The position numbers and the translations under genes are program-made. The notes under the pieces are model-generated. The model was given only the letters and a program-made list of their open reading frames with translations, did not search any database and was not told where the DNA came from. From Pteria penguin (Eukaryota > Mollusca > Bivalvia > Pterioida > Pteriidae): 64,000 bases of DNA. This document shows, one piece after another, positions 59,130-64,000 of the stretch. The stretch lies in contig CM068590.1 in assembly GCA_035048485.1 (NCBI GenBank), positions 15,099,798 through 15,163,797 of the forward strand, written 5' to 3'. Numbering within the stretch: position 1 is the first letter of the stretch; each line of letters begins with the position of its first letter.

Positions 59130-59780
59130 CCCTCTCCCTCTCTCTCTCACACACACACACATATATATATAGAAGCACAAAAAAGCGACAAACGACACTA
59201 AAGTAAAAATAAAAACCATTATGGTCAAATTTTCGAGGCGATCTGCCCCTTCTTCAAGACAAAACAATATAATAAACTACATAAATAGAAAAATGAAAAA
59301 AGAAACCTATATCGATATACAAAGCACTAGTCTAATTATGCGGTGATATCGAACGTCAGCTACATCTTGCGTGTATGTAGTTCGCTCTCGAAATGTAAAA
59401 ATCTTTTTATTTATTTTTTTTTTTACTTTAGTGTCCTTTGTCGCTTTCTTGTGCTTCTATATTTTACCTCTTTTATTCTTTAGCGACTTGCATTGACCCA
59501 TATATATATATATAAGCACAAAATAGGATTTTGTAACAACATTCACTATTCATGACATAAGTATCGGATCAACCTCAATGAAGGTTAATGCAAATCGCTC
59601 GAGAAAAACGGGTCAATATAAAAGCACAGGTAAGCGATAACGATACTAAAACAAAAAATTGCCAAATTTTCGAAGCAATCTGCTTCTTCTTCAGGACACA
59701 CACACACACAAACACTTTCATAAATATAAAGACACGAAAAGAAACATAGAAGATATATACAAAGCACTAGTCTAATAAAA
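59130..59780. repeat. Diverged direct and inverted repeats with microsatellites
   Basis: Two related segments (about 59160-59340 and 59620-59780) share CAAATTTTCGARGCRATCTGC, CTTCTTCARGACA and TACAAAGCACTAGTCTAAT. A third piece at 59420-59470 is an inverted copy of 59165-59205 (GAAGCACAA..AAGCGACAAA). CT, CA and TA dinucleotide tracts lie at 59131-59171, and CA at 59695-59712. The layout suggests decayed retroelement ends. There is no protein. Confidence 0.6.
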
Positions 59781-60189
59781 ACCGGTTTCTTGAATTGGCT
59801 ACATATTGTGCGTTTCTCTATGCGCTATCTAATAGGAAATGAGCCAAACACAAGCTAACAGCTTGCTTACAGGTCAAGTGGCGCCCCCCTAAAATGTATT
59901 TGCATTGACCTACAGGAGGTAATTAGACTAGGTGATAAGAAATTATAGATAGAAGGACAAAGAAAATAAACAGAAATAAATGGGAGTGAAAAACAAATAA
60001 GTGATAAAATAAGTAAGTACCAAAAAAAAAAAAAAAAAAAATACTGTCAGGACAAGTGGTAATATTGGATGGCGAGTTACATGACAAGTATAAAGACACG
60101 GATTCCTATCGTCTGTCCGTACCAAACCCTACCCAAAAATGGGCATCTCCACAAAAGATACGGTGTTTGGAACAAACAGACGCAGACTG

Positions 60190-61745
60190 CTCTATTTCAT
60201 AATATAGGATGCTGGTGTCAATACTTCTTGTTCATCAAAAGGACATCTGACACTTTGTTTAGACCGCTTGGTTCTATAGTGTGAAGCATATGTTGCCAAA
60301 AGCCCTCTTTCGCCACTCGGTCATCTACTGTCCACATCGCACTATGCTAAATGGCCACAACAATCATGTCCTCCCAAGAATGGTTGTCCATGTTAAAATG
60401 CCTGGCTACTGGCAGATGCATTTTCTTGGTTTTGATGGACGACCTATGGTTGTTCACTCGCATGTTCAAAGCATCTTCTGTTTCCCCAACATACTGTTTT
60501 ACATACATTGCATGTGATAAGGTAAACCACATTTTTGGATTTACAGGAGAGTTTATCCAAAATGATGTACTCCTTACCGGTTACAGAACTTTTGAAGGTA
60601 GATGTAGTGTCATTTGTCATTGCATGTTGTGAAACCAATTGGTCTAGGATTGTCAAGCCTTGATCTGACTACATGATCTTTAATACTTTTAGGCTTTCTG
60701 AAGGCAACCATAGGAGGTGATGGGATGGCCTTCGCCATACGTTCGGAATTGTGGAGGGTAGGCAGGTGCTTGCGTAGGAAGAGACCTAAATTGTCGAAAT
60801 GCGCATATGGTGCACAAAATTAAAAGGTATATATGTTCTATATTTATTGAGATACATGTAGGCCTTGCAAAGCTGGGTGGAAGGTATTGACTAAAGGTAT
60901 TCTGGGGGCAGTGTCCTTAGTTTTGTATTTCAGCAAATCTGCTCTACTGGTTGACATGGTTTTCTCAACGGAGTTCTTATTACACCCTCTGTGGCATAGT
61001 CTCTATTTTAGTTCTGAACTCCTCGTCTTAAAGAAGTCATCAGTAGAGCATATTCGGCGTAATCTGGTGGACAAACTTTTAGGAATACCTTTGAAGACAT
61101 GGGGCGGATGACAAATGTCCGGTCTAAGGTAGAGGTGTGCATCTGTAGGTTTGGTGAACAAGTCCAAATTGATGTTTCCGTTGCACAGAGTGGATCTGGT
61201 GTCCAGGAAGACATTGGTGGTTTCTGAGATACCGGCAGTGAACTTTATGGAGGGATGAAAGTTGTTGGCAAAATTAATAAATTCATCCAGTTTTTCTCTA
61301 CCTGCTGTCCATTTCATTTCAATATCAACAATAAAACGTAGCCAGCTCATGGGTTTGGTTGGAGCTTGACTGAGGAATATTTTTTCTAACTCATGAAAAT
61401 GTTAGCATAGGAGGGCGCCATCTTTGTTCCCATGGATGTACCATTGACTTGCAGGTAATGCTCTCCGTTGAACATAAAGTTTTTAAGTTTGATTGTATGT
61501 TCCAGGAGCTTTACCAGGGATTCAGTGGAGGGCGTTTTGGGTTTTCCTGGAATCCCATACCTTTCTACAAGCCTCTATTCCTTCGTCGTTAGGGATGTTG
61601 GTATATAGAGAGGTGACATCCATAGTCACAAGAAGGGTACCGGGGGGTAAGGTAGTGCTGTGTGTTTTATTGATGTAATCCGTTGTATCTTGGAGATAGG
61701 ATGGTAATTGTACAACGTGAGGACGCAAGTGGTAGTCTAATATAC
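60190..61745 (-). pseudogene. Penelope-like element: reverse transcriptase plus GIY-YIG nuclease
   Basis: Minus-strand pieces from right to left: [20 protein letters not shown] (RT start, near 61640), [16 protein letters not shown] in a second frame (near 61420), [10 protein letters not shown] (remnant of the YIDD box, first Asp lost, near 61330), [20 protein letters not shown] then DT (near 61240), and a linker with LRKHLPTLHNS. Next comes NVVYLITCNVCK then QYVGETEDALNMRVNNHRSS, followed by LPVARHFN (60370-60540). This is a GIY-YIG fold in its VVYLI/QYVGET form, and the C-terminal end is near 60200. RT followed by GIY-YIG defines canonical Penelope elements. Frameshifts and the lost Asp make it inactive. 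Confidence 0.88.
60790..60852 (+). repeat. Fragment of the dispersed ~350-bp repeat inside the Penelope-like element
   Basis: TTGTCGAAATGCGCATATGG, TGCACAAAATTAAAAGGTAT and ATATGTTCTATATTTATT match the 31010-32128 units exactly over about 55 bases. The segment interrupts the region between the RT and the nuclease. Confidence 0.8.
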
Positions 61746-61749
61746 ATCA

Positions 61750-62885
61750 TCGTCATCATCATCATCATTTCTTCATTACGTAATCAATATTTGGTTGTTT
61801 GATCCGGTAAATATCATATAGTTTGTTACCTATCATAATGCAATTTGAGAATCGTAATTAACAGTATATTCGTATGTATATATTTAATAACAGGGCGAAA
61901 CATATCCAGTTGATGCAGTTCAATATTTGTAAAATTAAAGCGTCATTTTATCTGTGACTTATAACGTTTAAGACAAAAACTGATTTTCACACTTCAAATG
62001 TGCAACAATTTGTTTTACACACGAAAATACATTTATTTTCATATCGTAAACTAAACTACATCAATTATTTAAGTTCGATTTCTGCAGCATGTCCTCTGAT
62101 AATAGCAATATTATGGAATATATGTGAAAAGTGAGATTTGTTAAACTGTTATAGAAAGTGCCATTCTGTTTTGTTAATTTTTCTTACGAATGAAATAAAC
62201 AGCTGCATTACAGCGAGAGGGAAATGCGCACATTCAAAGCTATACTCGTTCACTTTAAAAGTTGGACACTGTTTAAAAAAAAAAGGGGGGGGGGAGGGTT
62301 TGAATTCAATTAACGCAACTTCACAGCGTTTTATTGGTGAATGGACGCTAAATTATGAAGAGTGCATTATTGATTTAGTAACATTAATAATGAATGCTTT
62401 TAAACTCGAACGGGAGTGGGGATTGGCCTTAAGGTCCAAAAATAACAATATTTGTGTGGAATCTCGGCACAGATTGTAAAAGATGTAAAATAAACATCAA
62501 CCCTTATGCGTTATGTAAATAATTGATAGGGATATATAAAAATAATTATTCCTTTTTATTTCTTTATTTACAATTAAAACACTGCATTTTCTGTAATTAA
62601 AAATCGTATTTATATTAAATGTATTTTAATCTATTATTTTCGTACGGAAAAATAAAATGTTCTTATTGTAAATAAATAAATACATTCATAATTAGATATG
62701 TAGATAAATAATAAATAAATAAAGTCAGCCGAGGAAGGCCTCTGGACTAAATGTAAGCAAAAATAGTGTTCTTATTATAAATAAATCAATCAATAAATTT
62801 ACAAACATATTGTTCTATTTATTGTACATATTTCCCCTCCCTTAATGCACTTCTATGAAACGGCGATGGTAAGCATTATGCTACT
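61750..62885. other. AT-rich stretch, nothing recognised
   Basis: It has an (ATC)n-like patch at 61743-61768, a poly-G run near 62285-62297 and AAAT-type repeats near 62660-62790. The longest open frame (113 codons, from 62138) crosses the poly-G run and resembles nothing I know. Confidence 0.45.
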
Positions 62886-62889
62886 GCTT

Positions 62890-64000
62890 TTTTAGCTCAC
62901 CTGAGCGTAGCTCAAGTGAGCTATTGTCATAGTGCAGCGTCCGTCGTCCGTCGTTAACTTTTCTACATTTTCGACTTCTCCTCCAGAAACGCTGCACAGA
63001 ATTTCACCAAACTCCATAGGAAGTAAGTACTCAAGGTCCTCTACAAAGTTTGTGTTTTTTATGCCGATCCGTGATCCAAGATGGCAGCCATTGGCTCTGA
63101 TTGGTTGACACATTTTCGACTTCTCTACCAGAACTGCTGCACAGAATTTCACCAAACTTCATAGGAAGTAAGTACTCAAGGTCCTCTACAAAGTTTTTGG
63201 TTTTTTTTTTCTGATCCGTGATCCAAGATGGCCGCCATTGGCTCTGATTGGTTGACACATTTTCGACTTCTCCTCCAGAACTGCAGCACAGAATTTCACT
63301 AAACTTCATAGGAAGTAAGTACTCAAGGTCCTCTACCAAGTTTGTGTTTTTTTTTTTGCCGATCCGTAATCCAAGATGGCCGCCATTGGCTCTAATTGGT
63401 TGACACATTTTCGACTTCTTCTCCGGAACTGCTGCATATAATTTCACTAAACTTCATAGGAAGTAAGTACTCAAAGTCCTCTACCAAATTTGTGTTTTTA
63501 ATGCCGATCCGTGATCCAAGATGGCCGCCATTGGCTCTGATTGGTTGACACATTTTCGACTTCTCCAGAACCGCTGCACAGAATTTCACCAAACTTCATA
63601 AGAAGTAAGTACTCAAGGTCCTCTACCAAGTTTGTGTTTTTTATGCCTATCCGTGATCCAAGATGGCCGCCATTTGCTCTGATTGGTTGACACATTTTCG
63701 ACTTCTTCTCCAGAACTGCTGCACAGAATTTCACCAAACTTCATAGGAAGTTGGTACTCAAGGTCCTCTACCAAGTTTGTGTTTTTTATGCCAGTCCGTG
63801 ATCCAAGATGGCCGCCATTGGCTCTGATTTGTTGAAACATTTTCAACTTCTTCTCCAGATTGGCTGCACAGAATTTCATCAAACCTCATAGGAAGTAAGT
63901 ACTCAAGGTCTTCTAGCAAGTTTGTGTTCGGGATCCAGATTCCCTCAGGGGTGGATCCAGGGCGGGACCAAAAGTGCCCAGAAGGGTACCCCATTTCAAA
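62890..64000 (+). mobile_element. AGCTCACC-type repeat with internal ~145-bp tandem array, runs off the window
   Basis: It starts TTTTTTAGCTCACCTGAGCG, then GCTCAAGTGAGCTATTGTCA and GTCCGTCGTCCGTCG, like the element at 38066. About seven tandem units follow, each with ACATTTTCGACTTCT, GCTGCACAGAATTTCACCAA, GTAAGTACTCAAGGTCCTCT and GATCCAAGATGGCCGCCATT. After the array, GTGTTCGGGATCCAGATTCC and TGGATCCAGGGCGGGACCAA match 38237-38290, so it is the same family with an added array. The repeated minus-strand open frames come from the array and are not genes. Confidence 0.82.

Noticed and set aside
62138..62479. 113-codon open frame on the plus strand
   Set aside because: It crosses a poly-A/poly-G slippage tract and matches no family I recognise. 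It was considered as a missing 5' exon but is on the wrong strand.
62892..63994. Series of overlapping minus-strand open frames with repeated EVENVSTNQSQWRPSW-like peptides
   Set aside because: They are translations of the ~145-base tandem array in a transposable element. Each frame is one or two array units long, with no start or splice support, so it is not a repeat protein.

Overview
This window looks like nuclear DNA of an invertebrate, most probably a bivalve mollusc. The DNA is AT-rich and intron-dominated and carries many microsatellites. Its repeats are of types I associate with bivalve genomes: long elements that begin TTTTTAGCTCACCT and end GGTGAGCGATATAGGCCC, tRNA-derived SINEs, Penelope-like retroelements, and a Ty3/gypsy element. 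Nothing looks bacterial or viral. The assignment comes from repeat style and gene architecture only, with no database search.

The one clear host gene lies on the minus strand and covers most of the window, from about 57,184 down to 5,452. I can place 26 exons. Almost every one is 96 or 99 nt, is flanked by AG and GT splice sites, starts and ends in phase 0, and encodes one ankyrin repeat. Spliced together they give about 858 codons of almost nothing but ankyrin repeats. Upstream exons may lie beyond 57,184. The exon nearest the left end runs into a stop codon, with AATAAA about 50 nt downstream, so it is probably the 3' end. A short ATG-led exon at 55,408-55,479 may be an alternative first exon.

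The repeats fall into groups that record how the gene grew. The eight exons at 43.2-47.2 kb are mostly two alternating types that were copied as a two-exon module of about 0.72 kb. The ten or so exons at 5.5-17.6 kb and 27.0-27.6 kb were copied as exon-plus-intron units of about 1.4 kb, so their introns are alike too. Four more divergent exons (28.5, 29.7, 35.8 and 42.5 kb) lie between these blocks.

The long introns are a nested archive of mobile DNA. From left to right: a TTAA-flanked MITE (6.6 kb) with an inverted partner at 17.7 kb; a SINE (7.7 kb); a tandem array (9.7-10.7 kb); a dispersed ~350-bp repeat and a dead hAT element (18.3-19.6 kb); a Penelope-like reverse transcriptase fragment (25.5-26.6 kb) with a second copy at 43.9-44.6 kb; a LINE split by a tandem array (30.2-32.6 kb) that abuts a gypsy element split by a hairpin element (32.6-35.4 kb); a three-level nest of repeats (38.1-41.7 kb); a 175-bp satellite with higher-order structure (48.3-51.1 kb); and a dead Tc1-like transposase with a foldback MITE (53.2-54.7 kb). 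Beyond the last recognised ankyrin exon are a dead Penelope-like element with a GIY-YIG nuclease (60.2-61.7 kb) and a tandem array running off the right edge (62.9-64.0 kb).

The left 5.4 kb and the stretches 57.2-59.0 kb and 61.7-62.9 kb hold no gene I can support. All mobile-element coding regions seen are broken by stops or frameshifts.
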